The notes beneath the pieces were generated by a model, which ran no database searches, was not told the DNA's origin, and saw only the letters and a program-made list of their open reading frames with translations. The position numbers were made by a program, and so were the translations under genes. A stretch of DNA of 64,000 nt, taken from the NCBI RefSeq assembly GCF_964204865.1, contig NC_135252.1, positions 16,203,383 through 16,267,382 of the forward strand. The letters run 5' to 3'. This document shows, in pieces, positions 33,838 to 45,329 of this stretch. The stretch is from Styela clava (Eukaryota; Chordata; Ascidiacea; Stolidobranchia; Styelidae). Position 1 is the first letter of the stretch, and each line of letters begins with the position of its first letter.

Positions 33838-34140
33838 AATACTGAATTATCAGATTTTGATTCAGATTTTCCTACATACACAACTTCCTTTCCTCCCGTT
33901 TTTTCCTCAATTTGCAACTCATAAATTCCATCATTCCCAGCAAAACAATCTAACTGTTCCATGTCGCTTTTTCTCCGACAATATCCATTACCACTCCTTC
34001 CTTTGTACAAGCCGTTTCCGTTCTTTCTTTTACACCACTTCATAGTAGTATAGAATTCAGACCATTTTCCTTCCCATTATTCAAAAAGATCTGAATTACT
34101 TGCCTCATTTCTTTTGATTTTCGGAGGAGCTATGGTATAA
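33838..34140 (-). pseudogene. Broken first exon of a GIY-YIG gene
   Basis: The frame 34043-33801 reads GNDGIYELQIEEKTGGKEVV, then YVGKSESKSDN, matching the GIY and YVG region of the intact gene at 17.8-18.2 kb. The N-terminal part (34045-34140) is in another frame, and the sequence after QYC diverges. The two exons are not both present. Confidence 0.7.
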
Positions 34141-34388
34141 CCAACAAATTTACGAAATCGAAACTATAAATCGTAACACGGATGAGCTAGCGTAGAAGTT
34201 TAGTTGGACTGAAGGTCAACAACAAATTTTATGAAATAAATAACGTGGCGTAGCTTCATTCTCGATAAATGTCTCGCAGTTGGGGTTTTATAGGCCATAG
34301 GGGATATCCCCGGGTGTACAGAACCCCATTTTGCTGGAATATTAAATAGAATATAGACGCGATATAGTACTTACTCCAATATTTAATA

Positions 34389-36776
34389 CAGTGATTCCCA
34401 ACCTTTTCAGGCGGCCAAAATTTAAAAACAAAGTTTTGTAATATTTCGAGAGCCAAAGATATTCTCAAGTACTAGGCGGTATGTAATGCTCATGCTAAAA
34501 TTGTCAGATAATTAACCGACTGATAACAGAAGTGCAGTCGTGTTCTACGCACATGTGTAATTACTATTGAGCAACACTGAATACCAAATATAAAATGAAA
34601 AATGGAATTTACTAAAAAAATGAGTGACTTTTTGGTTTTTGTTGAACAAGTCACCCAGTGTGACCCAGTGTAGTAGAGTGTTCGATCTGTAGATAATTCG
34701 TCTTTCGTAAAATATAGATTTGAATGAAATTTGTCAAAATCCTTTTAATGCATGATGTTTTTTTTTTATTTAAAATCCATTTACTTTACTGAATATAAAT
34801 GTTTGTTTAATGCCTCATTATAACGCTCTGATTCTGGAACGCTCCATTCATTGATATACAATTACTTTGTTTAGAAAGTAAGTGAGATCGGAATGGCCAA
34901 TTCATACCGCACTGTCTGCAACCTTTTGAACTCAGCGTGCAATTTTATGAATAATGAGCACCTTCGCGTGCCAAACATTTTTAGGTTTTGGTTTGCATAG
35001 TCAACTACCTGATTTGAATAGTAAACGGATGAAAAACAAAGTAATTTTATAGGATCGTGCATGGAAATTAGCTTACTACTATCAAAATCGGAAATTTCCA
35101 TTTCATTCTGAAACAGTCGCCGCGATTACGCGTTTATAAAAATGAGCAGACTTTTTCCGGGTATACCGTAAAATATTCAATTCAGGACAGCTACGGGAAT
35201 CTATGAAATTTTCTTCTATATTGATATAATTGTGTCCAACGTAACTCGCGGTTCCGTCTTCTTGTGTCAAAATATAAACATTACTTGTCTAAAATACCGC
35301 TCAATCTGTTGGCGTATAAAAATATGAGATAGACATGCGTGATTGTATTTAGCGTGGATACTTTTTCGCGATCTTACGGGTTCGTTATCGCCGTTAGAAA
35401 AATCTCAAGATCTTTAATAAAAATATCGTAGAGTACAATTAAATACATATGAAGTATATATATCAGTAAATCAAAAATACGTATTTATCGCCTCAATATT
35501 CTCCGCGGAACGACTTTTTCGACGGATAATAATTATTTTTCTGCTGTGTGAAGTAATCAATCCATGACCGATACGGCCATATGTAAAATGTCTTGCTTTA
35601 TTATAATTTAATTGTCTTCAATTTAACCCGCGTTTTCGTCGACAATATAGATCCGTATTTTTGCCATTTTGCGAATTCGACAAATCTAAGATGTACTTGC
35701 AACAATGACTCCGCTCTATCGCAATGCTGCCACTCAGATTATTTTTAAAATGAAACCGTTAGAAAAATTCCTAATTCTGCAATAAAATAAAATTTATTTT
35801 AGTACATTAAAAATTGATTGAATATATATTTATACTAATTACTAATCTCATATATCACCACGACTCGGGAAAAAATAGCGTTTCTAACCTTTAACATGAA
35901 TCGTATGATATTAACACGAAAATAGACATACGAAAATGTGCAAGTTACAATGCCTAAAGAAGCATTTTTGATCTGTGGCGGGCCAACTACAACAAATTGT
36001 TTAGGGTTTTGTTTTTGATATTTAATATTGCCGCTGTTCGACGAAAAAAGCTGCGTCGCCGTTTCACTCCTTTATTTGACTTAAGAAACTCGCCGCCAAT
36101 TATTGTTCAATAACTCTCAACATATTCACAATTCTGGACGAGTAAAAAAAGTAAGTAACTATTATCGTTGTCGTTAAATAACTTTTTTGAATCAGGGAGA
36201 ATAAACAACAACTTAAAAGTGTTTACAGCCTAACACGCCACGCTGACAAAAAACAATCGTGATTTTATCAAAAAGCTGTACGAAAAGTTGCCCGAAAGTA
36301 TGAATTGATAATATAATATTCAATATTTCACGATTTTTGAATGGTAAAAAGTAACCCAACAGTAGTATGAAAAGTTGCAAGTAGTTAAACGAGTAGTTTT
36401 AAGTAGCGAAGCTTTTCCGAAAGTAGCCAAATCTGGCACCGCTGCACAGCACATGCTTATCTACACTGATTTCACGTACAGATTCGAGCTCTGATCCTAG
36501 TTTTTCCGAAAGAAGCGAAATGTGACAACAACGTACCGCACATACCTAATTACACTGGTTTCCCGTACAGACTCCGGCCTCTCGTCGATCGCAGTTAAAT
36601 ATTGCATGTTTTTCAATGAATTTGTCGAATTGTTAATTTTTGTTCAAATGTAGAATGTTTAGCGAACTACTAAAATAAATATCTGAATCTGCCTCAAATC
36701 ACTTGGCGTGCCATCAGAAATCCTCTCGCGTGCCACAATTGGCACGCGTGCCAGGGGTTGCTGAGCCCTGGTCTAG
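34389..36776. mobile_element. hAT-like relic(s), no coding frame
   Basis: CAGTGATTCCCAACC at 34389 resembles a hAT terminus. The end near 36776 reads, on the opposite strand, CAGGGCTCAGCAACCCC, also hAT-like. The flanking 8-mers do not match, so these may be two different relics. The interior has repeated GGCACGCG motifs and no transposase frame. Confidence 0.35.
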
Positions 36777-37060
36777 TGTATACATATCGCCAGGCCAATA
36801 CCCGAATTGCCTAAGTCATTTTTGGCGGTTTTGAGTTTTTTTATAAAATAGGTATTTATGTAATGTCTGTTAACTCAGATTTTATTTTAAGAATTTCGAA
36901 ACCCATAAAAAAGGAGATTTTGTATGACATGCACACTTGTGCAATTGTTTCGCCATAAGGAGTTATCATTGTGATCGCCAGACTATTGTGATATCACAAA
37001 GGAAAAATAACCTCGGCGAAGTATTTTCGAGTTTTTGCATCTCAGATCCCAGCTTAGCCC

Positions 37061-38571
37061 CATCATTTAACAGATAAAACAAGGGTCGTCACATCTCCAT
37101 ATCAATACCTGAAGTAAAAGCATATTATTTGAGATTAAATTACAGACAAGAATGAACTGAAACTTAACTGAATAACATATTTTGACAGATTGTGAATAAA
37201 GTGATCGTACAGAGAACTAGATCTCGTATCAAATGCAACCGCTCAATAACTAATGATTGGTGAACATTTGCGATAAGTTTGCGATTTGTTTAAGTAAAAC
37301 GATTATACTCGCTGCAATCATGCTGGGAAATTGGACTTTCTCGAATACTTTCCAAAAGTTGTAGAATGTCATTAGACAGGACATACTTTTTTTTGCTGTG
37401 CAATTTTCCATCAATGTGATAAACACATTTTTATTATTGATAAGATCCTGTTCATTTGACCAGGAATCTTTAAACGGAAGAATAAATGCATACTTAGGTT
37501 ACTATGTGTGGTAAATCATTTCTAGAAAACACAAATTGCGATTGGTGTTTATGCTAATAAAAAGTACAGTTGTACATATTGTTTCTTGTTCAGATCTATG
37601 ATGTCGTCGAACATATGTTGCAGTATTGTCACTATTATCATACGTCACAGTAAATGGTACGCCGCGAAACTGAATTTTTAAGGTTTTAAGCTTCCCGTTT
37701 TTTTGAAGATTAATTTGTCGTTGGATTTTACTCAACTTTGAGAAAACTTCACGCTGACAAAAAACAATCGTGATTTTATCAAAAAGCTGTACGAAAAGTT
37801 GCCCGAAAGTATGAATTGATAATATAATATTCAATATTTCACGATTTTTGAATGGTAAAAAGTAACCCAACAGTAGTATGAAAAGTTGCAAGTAGTTAAA
37901 CGAGTAGTTTTAAGTAGCGAAGCTTTTCCGAAAGTAGCCAAATCTGGCACCGCTGCACAGCACATGCTTATCTACACTGATTTCACGTACAGATTCGAGC
38001 TCTGATCCTAGTTTTTCCGAAAGAAGCGAAATGTGACAACAACGTACCGCACATACCTAATTACACTGGTTTCCCGTACAGACTCCGGCCTCTCGTCGAT
38101 CGCAGTTAAATATTGCATGTTTTTCAATGAATTTGTCGAATTGTTAATTTTTGTTCAAATGTAGAATGTTTAGCGAACTACTAAAATAAATATCTGAATC
38201 TGCCTCAAATCACTTGGCGTGCCATCAGAAATCCTCTCGCGTGCCACAATTGGCACGCGTGCCAGGGGTTGCTGAGCCCTGGTCTAGTGTATACATATCG
38301 CCAGGCCAATACCCGAATTGCCTAAGTCATTTTTGGCGGTTTTGAGTTTTTTTATAAAATAGGTATTTATGTAATGTCTGTTAACTCAGATTTTATTTTA
38401 AGAATTTCGAAACCCATAAAAAAGGAGATTTTGTATGACATGCACACTTGTGCAATTGTTTCGCCATAAGGAGTTATCATTGTGATCGCCAGACTATTGT
38501 GATATCACAAAGGAAAAATAACCTCGGCGAAGTATTTTCGAGTTTTTGCATCTCAGATCCCAGCTTAGCCC
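37061..38571. repeat. Tandem-duplicated segment, deleted copy
   Basis: 37061-37749 equals 31876-32564 and 37750-38571 equals 36239-37060. The bases 32565-36238 (3,674 bp) are missing. Because family X continues across the breakpoint in the first copy, the second is the derived, deleted one. It could also be an allelic copy wrongly placed in tandem by the assembler. Confidence 0.9.
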
Positions 38572-39689
38572 TTATAAATGTGAATTAATACTACAGTATA
38601 GGAAGGCGTGCATTTGTGATATTCACTGTCTGAGTCCAATTCACCTTAGTTGGCTTCTATAATAGGGTTCATTGCTGTTTTATTCTTTATATTTAATCTT
38701 AGTCTTATTTCGGTGGGTGTGCAGAGCGTGTTATATTGATGAAATATATATTTCTAAACATAAAAAATAATGTAATTAAAAAAGATTAGCTATTTTGGGG
38801 ATTAGACATCGTAGATACTGAGAATTACATGCGTTTTTGGAATGTTTGGTTTTCAGGACTGGTGCATATAGTAGAAGTTGCAAAATTGCGTATGTCCCCA
38901 AGTCATAGACACATTTCTGCCTAAGTCACAGTGCGCCAGTATGACGTCACATAACTGCATCATACAAATTACCTTAAATCCGGCTACGATCAAAAAATTG
39001 ACCATGGCAAATTTTTTGACTCTCAGCGGCATAACAATATCACTAGGAAGTTTTTTACGTTTTTCTCAAAACTGCTAAAAATGACTTACGCGATTCGGTT
39101 ATTAGCGTGACGATATTTAGTTAGTACACAATAACAACAATTGCATTTTTCTCACAATAAGATGCGGAGAACTCTATAACGGGGCACCGGTTTAAAGTTT
39201 AGCGTTTGGACACTGGGCCTACCTACTTAGGCAATAGGCAAAATTTCCAAAAGTCAAGTTATAATGGTGTTGTTTTGAACCAAGTTGTTATCAGCCTGTG
39301 TGTACATAACTGTCTTGCTGCGCCAATTGCACTAGATCAGAATAGGCACAGTTGGGTGACCATTTTCATAATTTTTTTGTGGTTTGATGGTTTACTAACA
39401 CGTTAACTGTTAACGGAAGGGCCCCTTTGGTCTCCAACAATGAAGCTATTTTGTTCATTGTCGTGGTGATACAACGAACTTCAAAACTTTGAAAATACAA
39501 CAAGCAAATATTCTGAATAAAATATTTATTTAAAACTTTCAAAAAAAGTCACAATTACGATAGACAAATTTGAACTGCATGTGGTCAATTGAACAATGCG
39601 GCTCGTCCACTTATCTCACCGATCATTTTTTGACTTCTTAAAAAGTTTCAAATTAAATGAAAACATGATTTCTTGAATAATGTCTCCCC
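38572..39689. other. No gene seen
   Basis: The sequence is AT-rich with only short frames. A segment near 39285-39400 (TGTGTACATAACTGTCTTG) resembles 19150-19250. Confidence 0.4.
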
Positions 39690-40640
39690 TGAAGTTGTGA
39701 AATTCATTTTTAACGTTCTTTTGTCTCCATATCGATTTCTAAAGTAAAAGCATATCATTTAGGATTAACTTACAGACAATAATCAACTATACTGAGTTCC
39801 GGGATTTCACAATGTGCATATTTTTCCAGAATAAAATGATTGTACCGAAAAAGGCAACTTGTATCAAACGCATCCACTTAAGACTAACGATTGGTGAATA
39901 TTTGCAATAAGGCATATGTTTAGTTATAACGATTATACTCGCTAAACTTTATGTGTAATCGGCAATTGGGACAGGGAAATTGGAAGTTTCTCCAATACTT
40001 TTCGAAAATTTATAGATTTAAAAAAATGATCAGATCTTATTTAATTGATTCACCAGGAATACATAAACGGAATGTATATTCAAATATACTATACGAAGTA
40101 AACTATGTCCACATATAAATGTGAGGTAGGTCTGCACGTATGGGGCACTTACCGTTGTTTAAGTCCATGATGTCGTCAAGCAGACGTTGCAGTAATTTGC
40201 CCTATTAATATAAGAAATGATGTATTTATAAAAATCATGTTACTTTCACCAATATAATGTTGTTTAATGTGTAGATAGATGACTTTAGAGTGGCATAGGC
40301 CATAGACACACAAGCATTTCAAAAAGCAGGCGTAGTGACTCCAAATTGCGATCTACTGCTATGTATTTTTCCGCTTTGAATATTTTGAATAGGTATACCG
40401 TACAGTTCCTTACACCGCATTCTGAGCGGGAAGTAATCAAGTTCCGGATGAATAGGCTAGAAGGCGAATAACCCAAAACGTCATGACAAATGTTACACCA
40501 CGGAACTGAATTTCTAAAGACATTTTAAGAAGAACAGTTCATGGTTCTCAAAGAGATTAATGGGTCGTTGCATTTTACTCGATTTCGAGAAAACAATTTC
40601 TAAATTCCGGAAGTCTTATCGTGTTATATCCTGTTGTTTA
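39690..40640 (-). pseudogene. Family X, copy 4 (decayed downstream exons)
   Basis: It aligns in order with the copy at 32.1-32.6 kb but has frame breaks (a stop after an I-T-R start near 40625, an extra base before the SEYNR tail). An exon-like segment at about 40155-40200 (LLDDIMDLNNG) has a good donor GTAAGT and an acceptor TTAATAG. It is downstream of the signal-peptide exon at 41.8 kb on the same strand and probably belongs to that gene. Confidence 0.4.
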
Positions 40641-40710
40641 GTGCTTTACAAAACTTTGTTGTCTAGAATTATTGAATGAACAGTTGATATAAAACAAACG
40701 TTAGAACTAC

Positions 40711-41803
40711 CTCATCTCCGTATGCATGAACGGAAACTTTGTTGGATTTGATTTCACTCCTGAAAAAAAAATGAATACACTTTAGTTCAAGTGTCGTTGA
40801 ATTCAGATTTGAATAATATAGACTGGCAATAAAAATCTTCCGTTTAGTTCATCACAGTACTTTATATGAAGTATTAGAGAATAAACTAGTTTTGTGCTTT
40901 TTACAACAGCATTACTATACGACGACTTCAAATCGTAAAACATGTCAAAACATGACATTTTATGTCAGATAAGGTCAACTTTATATCTATTGCGAATTCG
41001 GGCTCATGTTTTGTATAAAAAAAAAAAATATTTGTGAGGTTTGAAATGATGTAACCCAGCGGTTTCCAAACTAATTTTGTTCGTGCGGCATCAAGTTACC
41101 GGGGGAAATCTCATGTCGCACCTCCAAATTGAAAACAATTTTGTGATCGTTAATGTGTATTTTATTCTTTTTGAAATTTGCAGGCATGCAGGCCTTAAGA
41201 ATAAAGGCGATGTCAACAAAACAATACAACGTCATAACAGTTACACCTATTCATCTAATGTGGGATGTGCGTCTGTTGCTCTAGACACATCTTTTCAAAT
41301 CGCGGTGTTATAGTTGATATGCACACGCGCATTTTCTCAATATGTGCAAACGTGAATGTTATTTTGTTTTCATTGGCAACACTGATGAAAACTCAGCTTT
41401 GCTGAGCTAGGAGGTTGCAAATGGCAAAAAACACACGCAGATCTCTTTTACACAATATTCTATCATATATGAGTTATGTTTAACACAATTCTGTTTATTT
41501 TCGGGGCGCATTTAGCAAATAATGCGCCACGGCGCCTCCCTTTGCGAATATCTAATTTGCAATGCGAACAACGACATTGCATTGCAAATTGTGTCTGGGT
41601 AAAAACCGAAGAAAAAAAAGGATTTACCAAAGTTTCCAGTACAAGGCTTGAAGCTTTGTCGACTCGGTCCTAATTCTGACTCCCAGATTGTAGAATGGTC
41701 TCAGTTGCGAAAGAAGTCTTGCTGTGGTAATTTTATAACTACTTCCTTCTTGAACAAAAGCTACAGCAAGCATCACAACCAGAATTGGTATTTTGAATTT
41801 CAT
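40711..41803 (-). CDS. Secreted small protein, first two coding exons (unrecognised)
   Basis: Exon 41628-41803 starts with ATG just after an acceptor (CATTTCAG). It encodes a clear signal peptide (MKFKIPILVVMLAVAFVQEG) and a basic segment (KITTARLLSQLRPFYNLGVR). It ends in phase 2 at donor GTAAAT. Exon 40711-40759 restores the frame and adds SEIKSNKVSVHAYGDE up to donor GTAGTT. The layout (non-coding first exon, acceptor beside ATG, signal plus basic residues, phase 2 end) is the same as in the peptide genes, so a shared origin is possible. The C-terminus is uncertain: the frame can run on to a nearby stop or splice to the family X segments at 39.7-40.6 kb, which are damaged here. I do not recognise a family. 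Confidence 0.5.
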
Positions 41804-41845
41804 TTTGAATCTGAAATGAGAATGGGTTTAGATTGTTTGTGGTTA

Positions 41846-43010
41846 AACAAAATTCCTAAATTCAAAAGGCTAGTTTTGTTAAATTGTGATATACATTGAT
41901 GTAGAACAATCTGATATATATTTCAACTTTATAGTGTATACATATGAGGTAAAAACTTGAAATTCTAAAATATATACTAACATAAAACAAAAACTAATAA
42001 ATTTGCCCCGTCTTATGTATGAACTTTCTGAAACAAACGTTTTTTTATTAATTCGGGGTCCTGATTGTTTGCGAACTCATTAAAACAATCGTGGTATTAA
42101 TGATTTTGTACGTTAAATATATATTATGTTATCGCGGCAATGTCATAAATAAATGCAACTTGAAGTTTTTAGTTTCGTGAAATGACAAATTTAAAGAAAG
42201 CTTTTAGTTTCAATTTTAACGGGAATCATGGAACAAAAAATGAACTTAATTCAAAAATGATAAAGTTGAATAAATATTCCTACCTTACCAACTCCAACAA
42301 GTGCTCTGCCAAACAATGACAAGGCTTGAATCCAACATTTCATCACGGACGTTATTATTTAAGCAAAGTCGTATGACCTTAATTGCGGAAATACATACTT
42401 CATCCATATGGCTTGGTAATGTACATGGATATGTGAGTATACTCTTGGAAATTTGGAGCAAATATTGCTTTTACTAGAATTTTTGAGTATTGAATGAAAG
42501 CGATAAAAAGCTGTCTATGGGATTATAAGTTATTACTTGAATTTTTCAGTTTTTAAAACAGTCCATGTTTAAATTTCTTTGTCATCGAATCGATTTTAAC
42601 AGCTGATATGAAAATATAATCATTCTTGATGAATGAATACTCGGAAGATGAATTGTTAGAAACGTGTTATGCATTCGGATAATTCCTCCCATTTTAGGAA
42701 AAAACGACCAATTTTTGTGGCATTAAATACGGGAAGTTGATCGTTAAACTGCCAACACAATAGTGTACTGAATCTAATCTATAGAATCCAGCTTTACATT
42801 CATCCATTGTTTCACTTAGTTATCGTCTGATTTTTAATATGACTCCGTCGTTACCAGATGGAATACGTCTTTTGAAATTGTTGTATGATATTGTATTCAA
42901 AATTTGGAATTGGGATCTAATTCTAAACCATCGTAACCAGACTTTTGCGCATAATGGATAAATCTCAATTGTAATGAGAAAGATAAGAATTTGTAATAAG
43001 AAATATCGAG
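41846..43010. repeat. 1.15-kb duplication, second copy of 20322-21480
   Basis: See the first copy. On the minus strand a segment ending in GGTAAG|GTAGG near 42283 could be the non-coding first exon of the gene at 41.8 kb. The rest holds no frame above 60 codons. Confidence 0.8.
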
Positions 43011-43435
43011 AATTAAATTTCGAATTCTCAAAAACATTTTAATTCCACGGCAAAAATGAGATAATTGTAAACCATTTTAATGAAGTGCATCAGTATACAT
43101 GTAATGCTAGTCGATTAGGCATGTTGAAAGCAAATTCACGATGTAAAATCTCAGCACCTAAATCATATCAATTTATCTCATGTAGCTCTTCCCACCTCAA
43201 AGGTTGACAACTATCACATGTTCAAATGTTCTTGTACGAAAATAGATTACATATATGTGTCTTTGATGTAAGTCATCGTCGAGGTGTGATTTGTCTGTTA
43301 ATTATTTCAAGCAATGTTCATTTTGATGCATAACTGTTCTGATTCAATTCACACCCACAGCGACTACTGAATTGTGGGGTTATGTGTGAATGAGAAAAAC
43401 GGTCAAGAACTTGCGAATGAAGACGTTCGCGTAGG

Positions 43436-43443
43436 TATATATT
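43436..43443 (+). promoter_or_regulatory. TATA box of the myosin light chain gene
   Basis: TATATATT lies about 90 bp before the start codon and leaves room for a short 5' leader rich in CAA and AAC. No other TATA-like motif is as well placed. Confidence 0.6.
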
Positions 43444-43529
43444 CGAGCATCATGTCTTCGAAAACATTAAACTAGAATACATCAGCAGTTCAGACAATCA
43501 ACAGCAAACAACCAACCAACAACAAAACA

Positions 43530-45014
43530 ATGGTGAGAGCTTAAGTTAGCGTATATGACTGTTAACATAGAGTATTAGGATTACGTGACTACTCAAGATT
43601 ATGGGATTAAGTGATTTATAAATTCGATTCGTTTACACGAATACCTGTTTCAAATATCATTCATTTACTTGTACTAATCGCGATCTTGTTTTATTTCAGG
43701 CCGAATTCACTGAACAACAAGTTGAAGGTGAGTTATAATGATATTATTTCAAATTATTTAACAGTGACAGTCACTAATGATATAAGGAATCGGTTTAACT
43801 CAAAAGATAACAATTTGATTTGTTTATAGAGACATATTTAAACTATTTGTCACCATGGAAATATGTTTACAGATATTGTCGAAGCTTTCGAACTCTTCGA
43901 CAAAGACGGAGATAACAAAATATACTTCTACCAAGTTGGCGACGTAGTCAGAGCATTGGGAGAATGCCCAACCAATGAAGATGTTGAAAAATGCATGGAA
44001 AACCCGAGCAAAGAAGGTGTGGACCAAACATTTGTATACATATACCAATGAAATTTTAGAAAAATAGCTGTTTAGGAAAAAAGCTGTGTGGTGTCTCCTG
44101 CTTAGTCAAGTCGTCGAGTGGCTTAAATATTGTCTCGAAATGATTGATACTGTCAACAGCTCCATTCGAAACGGAATCATTTACAACCACGTATGTAGCA
44201 CTCTAATGATGTATAAAGATACCCAATATAGCTTTGAATCATGCTTCAATAAAATGCAACAAAATGCTTTCATGTACACAGATATGAAAGCAAAAAAGCT
44301 CACAGTCGATGAATTCAAGCCAATCTTCACCAAAATCATAAACGATGCAGTGAAGGGAACTCAAGAAGATTTCATGGAAGGTTTGAGAGTTTTTGACAAG
44401 GACGGCAACGGTACTGTAATGGGGGCTGAAATCAGACACGTTTTGACAACATTAGGTATGTTAGTAACACAACTATTAAACAAGATGTTTATTCTATTCA
44501 AGAATTTTTGCTAACCATGAATATGTTCCACCCAGGTGAAAAACTAACATCCGCCCAAGTATCCGCCATGATGCAAGGACAGGAAGAATCTAATGGATCT
44601 ATTAATTACGCAGGTTAGTTTAGGCTTTACAGATTTGTATATAAATATGATACTTAATTTACAATAATAAATATAAACCATCTAAACTTTTCAAATTGTA
44701 TTTAAATACACCCAAAATATGTTTGATCAGTTAAAATACGTTGGAAATTTTAACTGATTTCAAATATTTACTTGAAGAATCACAAAACTCATTCACAAGC
44801 TTTTGTATAATATGAATCATTATAATACAAATAAGCTGAACTCAGTCCATAATTCTAATTTCATGACATCACTTTCGCTTTAAATAACGTAAATTGAAAA
44901 TATATTGTATTAGGTTTCATGTTCTTTAATTCAGAACAATGACTGACAAATGATATTAAATTTTTTTCAGTGTTTTGCAAGTTCCTCCTTGAAGAACCGA
45001 AAGCAGCAATCTAA
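43530..45014 (+). CDS. Myosin essential (alkali) light chain
   Basis: Six exons, 43530-43532 (ATG only), 43700-43727, 43873-44016, 44282-44455, 44536-44613 and 44971-45014, join in phase into 156 aa. The protein has the essential-light-chain pattern: an N-terminal EF-hand ([20 protein letters not shown]), [14 protein letters not shown], the NPSKE linker, and a second lobe with [31 protein letters not shown] and NGSINYA. The length is typical of the family. The last exon gives an unusual ending, EEPKAAI. The protein binds the neck of the myosin heavy chain and supports force transmission in muscle or non-muscle myosin. EF-hand 1 and 3 loops retain several Asp and Asn ligands; calcium binding is not assured because family members often lose it. 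An ATG-only first coding exon also occurs in relatives. Confidence 0.93.
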
Positions 45015-45123
45015 CCATTTTTCTTCAAATGGTGCGGACTGTAGTAACATTTTGAAATCGTTTTCACTCACTTATTTGATCATCAAACTTCAAATTTTAT
45101 TCATATCAATATCATGCTTTTGG

Positions 45124-45129
45124 AATAAA
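45124..45129 (+). terminator. Polyadenylation signal of the light chain gene
   Basis: AATAAA lies 110 bp after the stop codon and is the first such motif downstream. Confidence 0.65.
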
Positions 45130-45286
45130 TTGTAATTTTACTGCATCACGTGCCATCATGATCGACTACTTGGGGGTACCATACACCTATTTATTGAACG
45201 TCAGATAGAATATTGCCAAGCTGCAAGTCTCAACAGAAAATATTTGGGGCTCCCGAAGTATGCGAACCAAGATGGCGGACATCGGA

Positions 45287-45329
45287 ATGTAATATGTGTA
45301 CTAGGTTAGGGTTAGGCCATAATTTTAGG
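45287..45329 (+). mobile_element. Fragment of a small transposon related to 50491-50682
   Basis: ATGTGTACTAGGTTAGGG, then TTAGGCCATAATTTTA, matches the inverted element end at 50640-50682. It is cut off at 45330 by the hAT terminus. Confidence 0.55.

Larger units (their letters stand above)
31876..37060. repeat. Tandem-duplicated segment, full copy
   Basis: Its first 689 bp (31876-32564) and last 822 bp (36239-37060) recur back to back at 37061-38571. The only difference I see is one base (32267 A, 37452 G or nearby). The first copy contains family X copy 3, peptide copy 7, a GIY-YIG remnant and hAT relics. Confidence 0.9.

Noticed and set aside
34389-36776. One complete hAT element
   Set aside because: Both ends look hAT-like but the flanking 8-mers differ and no transposase is present, so two relics are as likely as one element.
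44086-44514. 142-codon frame inside the myosin light chain gene as a separate protein
   Set aside because: Its first two thirds lie in the intron between exons 3 and 4; only the part from 44282 is coding, and the family pattern requires the splice.
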